In this document: in pieces, positions 1-6,886 of the stretch
Numbering within the stretch: the first letter of the stretch is position 1
Layout of the letters: the number at the start of each line of letters is the position of its first letter
Assembly (NCBI GenBank): GCA_012270635.1
Contig: JAAXHX010000128.1
Location: 1-12,477 of the forward strand
DNA length: 12,477 nt
Origin: Dehalococcoidia bacterium
Lineage (GTDB): Bacteria; Chloroflexota; Dehalococcoidia; Plut-88900
Direction: 5' to 3'
The notes under the pieces: generated by a model
What the model was told of the DNA's origin: nothing
What the model saw: only the letters and a program-made list of their open reading frames with translations
Database searches by the model: none
Program-made: the position numbers and the translations under genes

Positions 1-66
1 GCCATCGGTTTCCTGGCCCAGGTGAAAGGGCTGCTGGAAGGCATCACGGCAGAGACGAGGGTTTGA
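1..66 (+). CDS. C-terminal tail of an unidentified protein (5' end outside window)
   Basis: A single frame is open from the first base to a TGA at 64-66 and encodes 21 residues (AIGFLAQVKGLLEGITAETR followed by V). GC-ending codons resemble those of the GC-rich genes elsewhere in the window, unlike the AT-richer restriction-modification block that begins just after it, so it is probably the last codons of a resident gene. It converges with the endonuclease gene, whose stop lies 17 bases away. Too little is present to name a family. Confidence 0.45.
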   Translation, partial: AIGFLAQVKGLLEGITAETRV

Positions 67-83
67 ACAGGCGAGTTGGCGCT

Positions 84-1058
84 TTAGCTTATTCCCTTGA
101 TTCCTATCACGGAATGCAATCGATCACGAAAGTCATTGTGGTCTGGGCTAGTGTCATCCCTTAACCTTGACAACCGATAAAATCGGGTCGTTGTGGGTGA
201 TTCCCTAGAAGCCATCTTCAAGTCAGCGTCAGCGCCCAATATAGTCCATATCTCAAAGAAACCCTGTCCTTTAGCTTTTTGGTGGCTTTTCTCAGCCTCG
301 CCTATTCGATTGTGAATGTTAGAAATGTCAGTCCCACCCTTAATTTCGATGGAGACTAGGGGCCTAACCCCCGATGGAAGGTCCTCTGTGATAGCAATGT
401 CAGGGTCGGATGAAAACAGGACAAGGACCTTTCTACCAGAGTCGTTCTTTAATTCCAGCTTTTGTGTCGTTTGGCTTTCTACATAGGGGCGAACTAGCCC
501 CTCTATCAGGTTGAACACCTCGACGGTGGCGCTCTTCCCCAAGGTCGTGTTGCGACTTCCACGTAGTTGGGCACCTAAAGTCATCATTTGCAGGTCCCGG
601 ATCGTCTGAATTGACAGGCTATCGAGCTGCTCTACGAAGACTTGGCCCGTTTTCGCTAAACTTTCGCATAGTGGAGCAATTCTAGGACGGGTTGATCCAG
701 ACAACTCGTTATGCACCTCTAAGCGTCTGAAAGGCGCAAGAGCCCTATGTCGATAGAACTCTTTTTGGGAGAACCCGTAGAGTAACCGGTAATAGCCGAG
801 CAGTGAGGGTTAAGCCAAGAGCAAGCAGGGTACGGCAAAAAACAGTTCGCCTCGAAGCCCGAATGAGGCTATTTTACGGAGACTTTCGGAAGGAACGTAT
901 CCCTGGAGCTCCGAATCCAACAATGCGATTTCTGTTTCACCTACAGTAACCGCGAGGGCTTCATTCAAGTAGGAATTCTTGAGCCCTTGGAGTCGGTGAT
1001 AGAAGTCGATTTGTACGTCAGGCTCTAACGTGGGGAAGCTCTGGAGAGGAACTTTCAA
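84..1058 (-). pseudogene. XcyI/Cfr9I-like type II restriction endonuclease, interrupted by one in-frame TAA
   Basis: Conceptual reading gives 323 residues plus one internal stop, close to the roughly 330 residues I recall for XcyI and Cfr9I (CCCGGG cutters). The N-terminal part (82 residues, 1058 to 813) ends FGLRGELFFAVPCLLLA. After the TAA at 810-812 the same frame continues PSLLGYYRLLYGFSQKEFYR, a conserved block of this family, and runs on to a TAA at 84-86. The downstream part carries a PD-(D/E)XK site: SDPDIAI at about residues 217-223 and SIEIKGG at about 236-242. The start is TTG (1056-1058) with AGGAGG five bases upstream, and upstream extension is blocked by a TAA at 1074-1076. The gene overlaps the end of the methylase by 41 bases. 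Either this is a true nonsense mutation that removes the catalytic half, a sequencing error, or a read-through stop. Family assignment is from recalled motifs; confidence is high for restriction enzyme, moderate for specificity. Confidence 0.82.
810..812 (-). other. Premature in-frame stop codon (TAA) in the endonuclease gene
   Basis: On the minus strand the frame reads GCT TAA CCC TCA CTG CTC GGC, that is A-stop-PSLLG. Both sides are recognisable family sequence and share one frame, so no indel is needed: one base change (for instance CAA or GAA to TAA) explains it. Stop reassignment is unlikely, because TAA also ends this same gene at 84-86, mazG and the HpaB-like gene. Confidence 0.85.
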
Positions 1059-1944
1059 GTTCGCCTCCTGCGCTTAGCCTCGGCAATACTCGCTCATGAG
1101 CTAACACCGCGTATTCGTGCTTTATTTCTATGCCCACAAATCGTCTATCCATAGCTTTGCAGACCGCGGCTACAGTGCCCGACCCCAGGAACGGGTCCAA
1201 TACCAGGTCTTTTGGCTTGGACCCTCCCATTAGGCATCTTTTAACTAGATCCGTCGGGAACACTGCAAAATGAGGTATGCCATTAGGCTCAGTCCGTATA
1301 GACCATAAGCTCCTGGCGTTACGGAAAGAGCGCAGGTCTTCTGTCGGTTCTCTAACTGCTTTGTAGTCATAATAGTACTTCTCTGACTTCGAAAGCAGAA
1401 AAAGATATTCGTGAGCTTGTGTAGGTCTATCTTTTACTGATTCAGGTTGAGCATTGGGCTTATGCCAGATGATATCTGAACGAAGGTACCAGCCGTCTTG
1501 TTGCAGTGCAAATGCGACCCGCCAGGGAATGCCGATCAAGTCTTTAGCCTTCAGGCCCTCGGGAGTTGGAGGACGATAGCGCATGGCTCTCGCCGGGTTC
1601 TTGCGGTCCCGGCCCCGCCAAGTCCTATTGCCACTCGTATATGCGTCCCCAATGTTTAGCCAAAGAGTCCCGTCAGGCCGAAGCGTTCTGCGGACTTCGC
1701 TAAAGACACTGGTCAGATGATCAATGTAATCTGCCAGATTGTGTTCAGCGCCGATTTGGTCCTCCACCCCGTAGTCACGGAGTCCCCAGTAAGGCGGGCT
1801 GGTGATACACGCCTGGAAACAGTTGTCTGGGAGTCTTTTGAGCTCAAATAGCGCATCCCCGACGATGATTTTCGAGTCATTTGGGCACATTAGTGATACC
1901 GAGACTGGCATTTCGGAGTTACCTAAAGGAGGAGGGTTGGCCAT
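1018..1944 (-). CDS. Type II DNA methyltransferase, beta class, probably N4-cytosine
   Basis: Transfers a methyl group from S-adenosylmethionine to DNA, protecting sites of the adjacent endonuclease. In the 308-residue product the catalytic motif IV TSPPYWGLRDYG is at 48-59 and the AdoMet motif I DPFLGSG at 250-256, followed by FVGIEI at 269-274. Catalytic motif before AdoMet motif defines the beta arrangement. S-P-P-Y is typical of N4-cytosine enzymes such as M.XcyI and M.Cfr9I, though some N6-adenine enzymes also carry it. The segment between the motifs (about 105-225) would hold the target recognition region. The ATG at 1944 has no Shine-Dalgarno; in-frame ATGs at 1911 and 1890 are alternatives without better ribosome sites. 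A candidate promoter ends just before 1944, so the message may be leaderless. The gene precedes and overlaps the endonuclease, and looks intact. Codon use is AT-richer than flanking genes. Confidence 0.93.
   Translation of the reverse strand: MANPPPLGNSEMPVSVSLMCPNDSKIIVGDALFELKRLPDNCFQACITSPPYWGLRDYGVEDQIGAEHNLADYIDHLTSVFSEVRRTLRPDGTLWLNIGDAYTSGNRTWRGRDRKNPARAMRYRPPTPEGLKAKDLIGIPWRVAFALQQDGWYLRSDIIWHKPNAQPESVKDRPTQAHEYLFLLSKSEKYYYDYKAVREPTEDLRSFRNARSLWSIRTEPNGIPHFAVFPTDLVKRCLMGGSKPKDLVLDPFLGSGTVAAVCKAMDRRFVGIEIKHEYAVLAHERVLPRLSAGGELESSSPELPHVRA
1059..1069 (-). promoter_or_regulatory. Strong ribosome-binding site deciding the TTG start of the endonuclease
   Basis: Minus-strand AGGAGG (1064-1069) lies five bases before TTG (1056-1058), inside the coding sequence of the methylase. 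The endonuclease frame is closed by TAA at 1074-1076 just upstream, so this TTG is the only well-supported start. The position implies translational coupling to the methylase. Confidence 0.75.
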
Positions 1945-1949
1945 GGTTC

Positions 1950-1978
1950 ATTCTAGAGCCTGCCAAATGACCTGTCGA
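1950..1978 (-). promoter_or_regulatory. Candidate sigma70-type promoter of the restriction-modification genes
   Basis: Minus-strand TCGACA (1973-1978, five of six against TTGACA) is separated by 17 bases from TAGAAT (1950-1955, five of six against TATAAT). The predicted transcript start falls at about 1942-1945, on or beside the ATG of the methylase at 1944, which itself lacks a ribosome-binding site. Found by eye only. Confidence 0.5.
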
Positions 1979-2022
1979 GGGTGGTGCCGGGAGCAAGGGT
2001 CAAAGTCCAAGGGGATTGCCGC

Positions 2023-2454
2023 CTAGATCTTCACCCCCACTGCCCAGACGTAGCCGTCCGGGTCTGCGATCATGGTCTCCCGCCACCCATGGGGCTTGTC
2101 CTTTGCAGCCTCTACGATAGTCGCCCGCGCCCCCCGCGCCCTCGCCTCGACCTCGTCGGGGTCCAACCCTAGAGCCCTGAGCTCGGCCCCGAGGCCCCTC
2201 ATCATCCCCGAGGCCAGGGGGTCGACCCACGGGTGGTCTTCGTAGGTGTGGTCGGCGTGGAGCATGAAGTCCATGCCGCAGATTCTCAGGGCCGCAAAGT
2301 CTTCGTCGAAGTAGACCACCTCCGCCCCGAGGACGTTTTCGTAAAATTCCACCGAGCGGGCCGGCCTGCGCACCAGTAAATTGAGGGAAAAGGGCGGCAG
2401 GCTGCGGCCGTAGTCATCGGCGGGCATCCAGGGCTTTTGGGTGGCCTTCTGCAT
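2023..2454 (-). CDS. VOC superfamily protein (glyoxalase / bleomycin resistance / dioxygenase fold)
   Basis: A 143-residue single-domain member of the vicinal-oxygen-chelate fold. Visible hallmarks are the opening strand and helix FSLNLLVRRPARSVEFYENV at 22-41, the beta strand FAALRICGMDFMLHADHTY at 53-71, and the closing WRETMIADPDGYVWAVGV at 124-141, which matches the usual 'DPdGy.w.l' end of glyoxalase-like proteins. H66 or H69 and E126 could serve as metal ligands, but the substrate cannot be told. ATG 2454 has AGAAGG directly against it, too close for an ideal ribosome site; ATG at 2427 (residue 10) is possible. GC-rich codons show it belongs to the resident genome, unlike the neighbouring methylase 78 bases downstream. 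It is divergent from fmdB. Confidence 0.85.
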   Translation of the reverse strand: MQKATQKPWMPADDYGRSLPPFSLNLLVRRPARSVEFYENVLGAEVVYFDEDFAALRICGMDFMLHADHTYEDHPWVDPLASGMMRGLGAELRALGLDPDEVEARARGARATIVEAAKDKPHGWRETMIADPDGYVWAVGVKI

Positions 2455-2489
2455 CCTTCTGTGTTTCTCGCTCTGTCGGGGACGTAATC

Positions 2490-2519
2490 TTGACAGAATC
2501 TTGAACGGCTGACTAGTAT
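2490..2519 (+). promoter_or_regulatory. Promoter of the fmdB-like gene
   Basis: A perfect -35 TTGACA (2490-2495) is followed after 18 bases by TAGTAT (2514-2519, four of six against TATAAT). Transcription would start near 2526, giving a leader of about 20 bases that contains the GGAG ribosome-binding site at 2535-2538. It sits in the 91-base gap between the divergent VOC gene and fmdB. No equally good promoter is visible for the VOC gene on the other strand. Confidence 0.6.
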
Positions 2520-2545
2520 GGCCTCACTCGTCCCGGAGAAAAGCG

Positions 2546-2779
2546 ATGCCCCTGTACGAATACCGCTGCGCCGACTGCGGTCATCAGTTTGAAATGCTGA
2601 GACCCATGCGGGAAGCCGACGAACCCACCGTATGCCGCTCCTGCAACAACGGCGCCCAGAGGGTCTTATCGGTGTTTGCGTCCTTCTCCGCCAGTGAAAT
2701 GGGTCCCCCGCTTCCCATGGCCGGCGCGGGTGTCGGCTGTGGAGGCTGTTCACCAACGGGGTGTGGCTGCGCCCACTAG
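2546..2779 (+). CDS. FmdB-family zinc ribbon protein
   Basis: A 77-residue protein opening MPLYEYRCADCGHQFE, the signature of the FmdB / CxxC_CXXC_SSSS putative regulatory family. Four cysteines (C8, C11, C30, C33) form a CxxC-CxxC zinc ribbon within the first 35 residues. The tail is glycine- and cysteine-rich, GCGGCSPTGCGCAH, with C65, C68, C73 and C75, which may bind a second metal. The name comes from a gene beside formamidase; the actual function of the family is not established. ATG 2546 is preceded by GGAG at seven bases and by a clear promoter, so it is probably a one-gene transcript. Its stop overlaps that of the convergent DUF1461 gene. Confidence 0.9.
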   Translation: MPLYEYRCADCGHQFEMLRPMREADEPTVCRSCNNGAQRVLSVFASFSASEMGPPLPMAGAGVGCGGCSPTGCGCAH

Positions 2780-3528
2780 CTAGCCCGACCCTGCTCTTCC
2801 AAGTCGGCCCCTTTTCTTTCCAACGTAAATCTACGGCTTACTCGCCACCCGAGCCCCACGCTGACCAATAGCAGCGCCTGGCCGATAGCCATTATCGCAA
2901 CGAATAGGGTGGCGTCCCTGAAGAAGGGCTCGGGGAACATGGCGATGAGGTTGTGGACTCGGGGGTTGAGCCGCCACAGGTCGTTGGCGAAGCTCAGCTG
3001 GTGGAACTTGAGGAACAGGGATTCAAACCCGACCACGGACCCGATGCCCAGCGCCCCGATAATCAGCAATGTGACCGCCCCGCCCCAAGACCCCACCCGC
3101 ACCACTCCGGCCATCGAGTCCCTGCGCCTCAACAACACGTACGCCGCTATGCTTGCCGCCAGGTAGCCCAGCGTGATCCACTGCCACATGTAGACGCCAT
3201 GAATCAGCCCTTTGACGTCCTTCATGTGTAGGACCTCCCGCTCCGTGAAGAGGGGTTGAAGCTCCCCGTAAATCACCGCGTCGATGTCGATGAGACCGGA
3301 GTCGTCATTGAAGTAGTAGCGTATCTCCTCACCGATGCGGGAAAGCTCGGCGCGGGCTATCCCGGTGCGAAGGCTGATGTCGTACCGATCGAACCCGTAT
3401 TCATACAGGGCCCCGGCGTTGATGGCGAAACGAAGGCTGCTGGTCGCCAGCAGGATGGGGATGGAGATGACGGCCAGGGCCGCCGCTGCCCGGAGGGCTA
3501 GAGGGAGAGCACGAGTGCGGAGTGTCAT
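2776..3528 (-). CDS. DUF1461 / TIGR01906 family integral membrane protein
   Basis: A 250-residue membrane protein of unknown function. Likely membrane helices lie at about 11-30, 112-133, 149-170 and 204-228. Between the first two is a loop of some 80 residues, probably outside the membrane, containing the family-typical EREVLHMKDVKGL at 97-109. A second conserved block, FHQLSFANDLWRLNPRVHNL followed by IAMFPEPFF, lies at 175-203 between helices 3 and 4. The length is usual for the family, which occurs in Firmicutes, Actinobacteria and Chloroflexi. No catalytic motif is evident. The ATG at 3528 is preferred because it opens a short basic N-terminus ahead of helix 1, although no strong ribosome-binding site is seen. 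The gene converges with fmdB (stops overlapping) and diverges from mazG. Confidence 0.88.
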   Translation of the reverse strand: MTLRTRALPLALRAAAALAVISIPILLATSSLRFAINAGALYEYGFDRYDISLRTGIARAELSRIGEEIRYYFNDDSGLIDIDAVIYGELQPLFTEREVLHMKDVKGLIHGVYMWQWITLGYLAASIAAYVLLRRRDSMAGVVRVGSWGGAVTLLIIGALGIGSVVGFESLFLKFHQLSFANDLWRLNPRVHNLIAMFPEPFFRDATLFVAIMAIGQALLLVSVGLGWRVSRRFTLERKGADLEEQGRAS

Positions 3529-3558
3529 CGGGGCGATGGTAGGGAGCGGCCAGTTTTC

Positions 3559-3588
3559 TTGTCAAGGAGACGGGCTGGCCGGTATAAT
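3559..3588 (+). promoter_or_regulatory. Promoter of the mazG operon
   Basis: TTGTCA (3559-3564, five of six against TTGACA), an 18-base spacer, then a perfect TATAAT (3583-3588). The start of transcription would be near 3595, about 30 bases before the mazG ATG. It is the strongest promoter seen in the window, and no comparable site precedes the three following genes, so it probably drives the whole run 3626-7471. Confidence 0.7.
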
Positions 3589-3625
3589 CATTCTCGGCCC
3601 CTCTACACGGCGGGGGAGGAGCCGG

Positions 3626-4423
3626 ATGCCCCTCAACTACGAACGTCCCAACTTCGACACCCTCACCGACATAGTGGCAATGCTCCGCGCCCCCGGCGGA
3701 TGTCCCTGGGACCGGAAGCAGACCCACCGGTCCCTCGGCAAGTATCTGGTGGAGGAGTGCTACGAGGCCCTCCAGGCCTTCGACGAGGACGACCCGGCCA
3801 AGATCAAGGAGGAGCTCGGCGATGTCCTGCTCCAGGTGATGCTCCACTCCCGGATCGCCGAGGAGAAAGGCCTGTTTGGTGTGAACGACGTAGTGTCGGG
3901 GCTGACCGACAAACTGGTCCGTCGGCATCCCCACGTCTTCGGTGACGACTCCGCGGTCACCGCCGAGGAGGTCGAGGCCAAATGGGAAGCCAACAAGCGC
4001 AGGGAGAAGGGTCGCAAGTCGGTGCTCGATGGAGTGCCGATGGCCATGCCCGCCCTGGCCCGCAGCCAATCGATTCACCGACGGGCGGCCAACGCCGGCT
4101 TCGACTGGGACGACGTCGAAGGAGTGATGGACAAGCTCGACGAAGAGATAGCGGAGCTCAAGGAAGCGTCCACTGCCGAGGAGCGTGAGGAGGAATTCGG
4201 GGACGTGCTCACGACCTTGGTGAACGTGGGCCGCAAGCTGGACCTGGACATGGAAACGGCCCTCCGCAAGTCAAACCGGAAATTCGTCCGGCGTTTCTCC
4301 CGCATGGAGGAGCTCTGCCGGGAGCGGCGCCTCGACCTGATGGAGATGGGCTTCTCGGAGCTGGAGGAGCTGTGGCAGGAGACCAAGGGCATTCTTGCCC
4401 TGGAGGAAAAAGCCTATGGGTAA
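3626..4423 (+). CDS. mazG: Nucleoside triphosphate pyrophosphohydrolase MazG
   Basis: Hydrolyses nucleoside triphosphates to monophosphate and pyrophosphate, a cytoplasmic house-cleaning enzyme. The 265-residue product has the two-domain layout of full-length MazG (E. coli is about 263). Domain 1 holds CPWDRKQTHRSLGKYLVEE at 26-44, with the magnesium-binding EECYE (43-47) and EELGD (62-66). Domain 2 holds EEIAE (173-177) and EEFGD (189-193). The family-typical link VPMAMPALARSQSIHRRAAN is at 137-156. The frame is open further upstream to 3335, but that part overlaps the divergent DUF1461 gene and the promoter. ATG 3626 has GGAGGA just upstream and gives the standard N-terminus. It is first in an operon and overlaps the next gene by eight bases. 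Confidence 0.96.
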   Translation: MPLNYERPNFDTLTDIVAMLRAPGGCPWDRKQTHRSLGKYLVEECYEALQAFDEDDPAKIKEELGDVLLQVMLHSRIAEEKGLFGVNDVVSGLTDKLVRRHPHVFGDDSAVTAEEVEAKWEANKRREKGRKSVLDGVPMAMPALARSQSIHRRAANAGFDWDDVEGVMDKLDEEIAELKEASTAEEREEEFGDVLTTLVNVGRKLDLDMETALRKSNRKFVRRFSRMEELCRERRLDLMEMGFSELEELWQETKGILALEEKAYG

Positions 4424-5639
4424 CAACGGAGACGGCAGCCTGCCCCTGGCCGGGGTGAGGGTGCTGGACATGAGCCAGGCCTTGGCCGGGCCCTTCGGCT
4501 CCCGCATCCTGGGAGACCTGGGCGCCGAGGTTCTGAAGATCGAGCAGCCGGGAGTCGGCGATTCCAGCCGACGCTTTCCCCCCTACTACCTGGAGGGCGA
4601 GAGCGCCTACTTCCTCGGCATGAACCGCAACAAGAAGGGCCTGACCCTCAACCTGAAGAGTGAGAAGGGCCGGGAGGTCTTCAAGGGCCTGGTAGAAGTC
4701 TCCGACGTGGTCTTTGAAAACTTCAGGCCGGGGGTGCTGAACCGCCTGGGGTTCGGATACGAGGCCCTCAAAGAGATCAACCCGCGTATCATATATTGTT
4801 CGATATCGGGCTTCGGGCCCTCGGGGCCGCTGAAGGACAACCCCGCCTTCGACGGGATGATCCAGGCCATGGGCGGCGCAATGAGCGTCACGGGATTCAG
4901 TGGCGGCCCCCCGGCCCTGATGGGCTATCCCATGGGCGATGTGGGTGGGGGGTTGTATGCCGTCCAGGGGATTCTGGCCGCACTCTACTCCCGGGAGCAG
5001 AAGGGTGTCGGGCAGGAGATAAACATAAGCCTGCTGGACGTCCAGATCGCCCTGCAGGCCCACGTCGGCCAACTGTTCCTGGTCTCTGGAAACCTCCCTG
5101 ATCCCATCGGTAACAGCCACGAGACCAACGTCCCCATCGGGGCCTTCCGGACCAGTGATAACGCCTACGTCCAGATAAGCTGCCCCACCCAGAAGTTCTA
5201 CGAAAACCTCGCCAACGTCATCTCCCGCATGGACGGGCTCGGAGACCTGCCCGCCGACCCCCGCTTCGCCTCCCCGAACCTTCGCCACGAGCACAAGGCG
5301 GAACTGGAGGAGATCATCCAGAGGGCGTTCTCCGCCAAGCCCGTAGCGCAATGGCTGAAGGAGCTGTCAGAGGGACAGGTGCCCGCGGCCAAGGTCAACA
5401 ACTTCGCCGAAGCCCTGTCCAATCCGCAAATCCTGCACCGGAAGATGGTCGTCGAGCAGCGACACCCGGTGAGTGGGACATACAGGGCCGCCGGCAACCC
5501 CATAAAGATGTCCGACACCGAGGGCGAGACCTTCGCGCCCGCGCCCACCCTCGGCCAGCACAACCGCGAGGTGCTCATGGGCCTACTGGACTACTCGGAA
5601 GAGGACGTGGCTGCGCTGGAGAAAGAAGGGGCCATATAG
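4416..5639 (+). CDS. CaiB/BaiF-type (class III) CoA-transferase
   Basis: Moves coenzyme A between carboxylic acids, or racemises a 2-methylacyl-CoA in the related racemases, in the cytoplasm. The 407-residue product has family-standard length. Landmarks: the opening LAGVRVLDMSQALAGPFGSR at 11-30, LGDLGAEVLKIEQPG at 32-46, NRNKKGLTLNLKSEKGREVF at 70-89, VVFENFRPGVLNRLG at 98-112, and GDVGGGLYAVQGILAAL at 174-190, in which D175 aligns with the catalytic aspartate. The C-terminal part has QVPAAKVNNFAEAL and the usual 'APTLGQHNREVL' ending. Start ATG 4416 has GGAGG nine bases upstream and overlaps the mazG end; an earlier TTG at 4395 lies deeper in mazG and lacks such a site. The substrate cannot be read from sequence; the only context clue is the following M20-like gene, two bases downstream. 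Confidence 0.94.
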   Translation: MGNNGDGSLPLAGVRVLDMSQALAGPFGSRILGDLGAEVLKIEQPGVGDSSRRFPPYYLEGESAYFLGMNRNKKGLTLNLKSEKGREVFKGLVEVSDVVFENFRPGVLNRLGFGYEALKEINPRIIYCSISGFGPSGPLKDNPAFDGMIQAMGGAMSVTGFSGGPPALMGYPMGDVGGGLYAVQGILAALYSREQKGVGQEINISLLDVQIALQAHVGQLFLVSGNLPDPIGNSHETNVPIGAFRTSDNAYVQISCPTQKFYENLANVISRMDGLGDLPADPRFASPNLRHEHKAELEEIIQRAFSAKPVAQWLKELSEGQVPAAKVNNFAEALSNPQILHRKMVVEQRHPVSGTYRAAGNPIKMSDTEGETFAPAPTLGQHNREVLMGLLDYSEEDVAALEKEGAI

Positions 5640-5641
5640 CC

Positions 5642-6868
5642 ATGCCGGAAGACACTTCGGCCCACCCCATACTTGGCAAAGTCGATCGTGAAGAGTTGGT
5701 GGAGCTTGGCAAGTCCCTCGTTCGGATACCCAGCCCCATCGGCGAGGAGACGGCGGCGGCCCGCTGGGTCGCCGAATACATGAAGGCTCGCGGCTTCCAG
5801 GTGGAGCTGCAGGAGGTGGAGCCCGGCTGGTTCCAGGCCGTTGGCGTCGTGAAGGGCTCGGGCGGGGGACGGAGCATCATGTTCAACGGCCACCTGGACA
5901 GCAACCCCATCGCCGCGGGCTGGACCCGAAACCCTTACGAGCCGTGGGTCGAGGGCAACAGGCTCTACGGCGCAGGCATCAGGAACATGAAGAGCGGCGT
6001 CGCTTCCATGATCCACGCCGCCGACGCCATCATAAGGTCGGGCGTGAAACTGCGGGGAGACGTGGTGGTCGCCTGCGTTCTGGCCGAGCTCCAGGGGGGC
6101 CTCGGAACGAAATACGTCATCGAGCACGGGTACCGAACGGACGTCGCCGTGGTAACCGAGCCCTACAGCGCGCATCACGTCGTCACCAAGCACGGTGGCA
6201 TGAGCAAGTTCTCCCTTCACGTGAAGGGTCGACACCCGGAAGGCGCCGACGTAACCGGCGTCGACGCCATACCCAAGATGATGAAGGCTATAGAAGCCGT
6301 ATACGCTGCGAAGCTGACCCACAACCCCTGGGTCGTGGAAGGCCTGCCCTGGCTGAAGATAGGCTCGATCATCGGGGGGCGGGGGGAGACCTACGACATG
6401 CGCTCCGTCAGCCGCAACTGCGACCTGTGTACGGCTTTCATTGCCGTGAGCACGGTGCCCGGCATGACCGCCGAGACCATCCGCGCCGACCTGGAGTCCG
6501 CCCTTGATGCCCTACGACAAGAAGACCCCGACTTCGAATACGAGCTGGTCCACCCCATCGAGCGGAAGTTCAAGACCTGGATTCTGGACCATCCGCCCAT
6601 GGACATGTCCGCCGACGAGGAGATCGTGAAGACGGTGGCGGCGAGCTACAAGCGGGTGACGGGCAACGAGCCCAGGGGGACCGGGCTTCCGGCCTCGGCC
6701 CTTTCCGCCAGGTACGGGGACGACGACGCTCACCTCTGGCTAGCGGGCATCCCCGCTCCCATTTACGGCCCCGCCGGAGGCTCCTACGGCAACGATTACT
6801 CGGACATCGATGAGATGGAGCTTTGCAGCCAGGTCCTCGCCCTGACTGCCGAGGCGATATGCTCCTAG
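5642..6868 (+). CDS. M20-family peptidase / deacylase homologue with altered metal site
   Basis: A 408-residue protein related to ArgE, DapE and carboxypeptidase G2, which hydrolyse amide bonds with two zinc ions. Family landmarks: VRIPSPIGEE at 27-36, MFNGHLDSNP at 80-89, YGAGIRNMKSGVASMIHAA at 109-127, ACVLAELQGGLGTKYVIEHG at 144-163, VTEP at 171-174, the dimerisation domain from about 184 to 300 (GVDAIPKMMKAIEAV), and YGPAGGSYGNDYSDIDEME at 375-393. Retained are H84, catalytic D86, the likely general base E149 and E173. Expected ligands are missing: the bridging Asp of DMKxG is N115, the second Glu of the EE pair is L150, and the C-terminal His motif is N/S with no histidine at 376-393. 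It may be a catalytically changed or inactive paralogue. ATG 5642 has AGAAGGGG ten bases upstream and follows the CoA-transferase stop by two bases. Confidence 0.88.
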   Translation: MPEDTSAHPILGKVDREELVELGKSLVRIPSPIGEETAAARWVAEYMKARGFQVELQEVEPGWFQAVGVVKGSGGGRSIMFNGHLDSNPIAAGWTRNPYEPWVEGNRLYGAGIRNMKSGVASMIHAADAIIRSGVKLRGDVVVACVLAELQGGLGTKYVIEHGYRTDVAVVTEPYSAHHVVTKHGGMSKFSLHVKGRHPEGADVTGVDAIPKMMKAIEAVYAAKLTHNPWVVEGLPWLKIGSIIGGRGETYDMRSVSRNCDLCTAFIAVSTVPGMTAETIRADLESALDALRQEDPDFEYELVHPIERKFKTWILDHPPMDMSADEEIVKTVAASYKRVTGNEPRGTGLPASALSARYGDDDAHLWLAGIPAPIYGPAGGSYGNDYSDIDEMELCSQVLALTAEAICS

Positions 6869-6886
6869 CCAAACAAGAGGCGTGAG

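Noticed and set aside
810..812. A reassigned stop codon (TAA read as an amino acid) as explanation of the split endonuclease.
   Set aside because: TAA terminates this same gene at 84-86 as well as mazG and the HpaB-like gene, so a genome-wide reassignment is not supported.
60..1985. Flanking direct repeats bordering the restriction-modification block.
   Set aside because: Comparison by eye of the two edges gave only trivial matches of about six bases (CGAGGG), not enough for a target duplication or attachment site.
3335..3625. A 97-codon N-terminal extension of mazG.
   Set aside because: It overlaps the divergent DUF1461 gene and the promoter at 3559-3588, has low-complexity arginine-rich translation, and the ATG at 3626 has a ribosome site and the family-typical N-terminus.
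4209..5351. A 380-codon open frame on the minus strand opposite mazG and the CoA-transferase.
   Set aside because: It is a shadow of GC-rich codons: composition is biased, no family motif is present, and it is opposite two clear genes.
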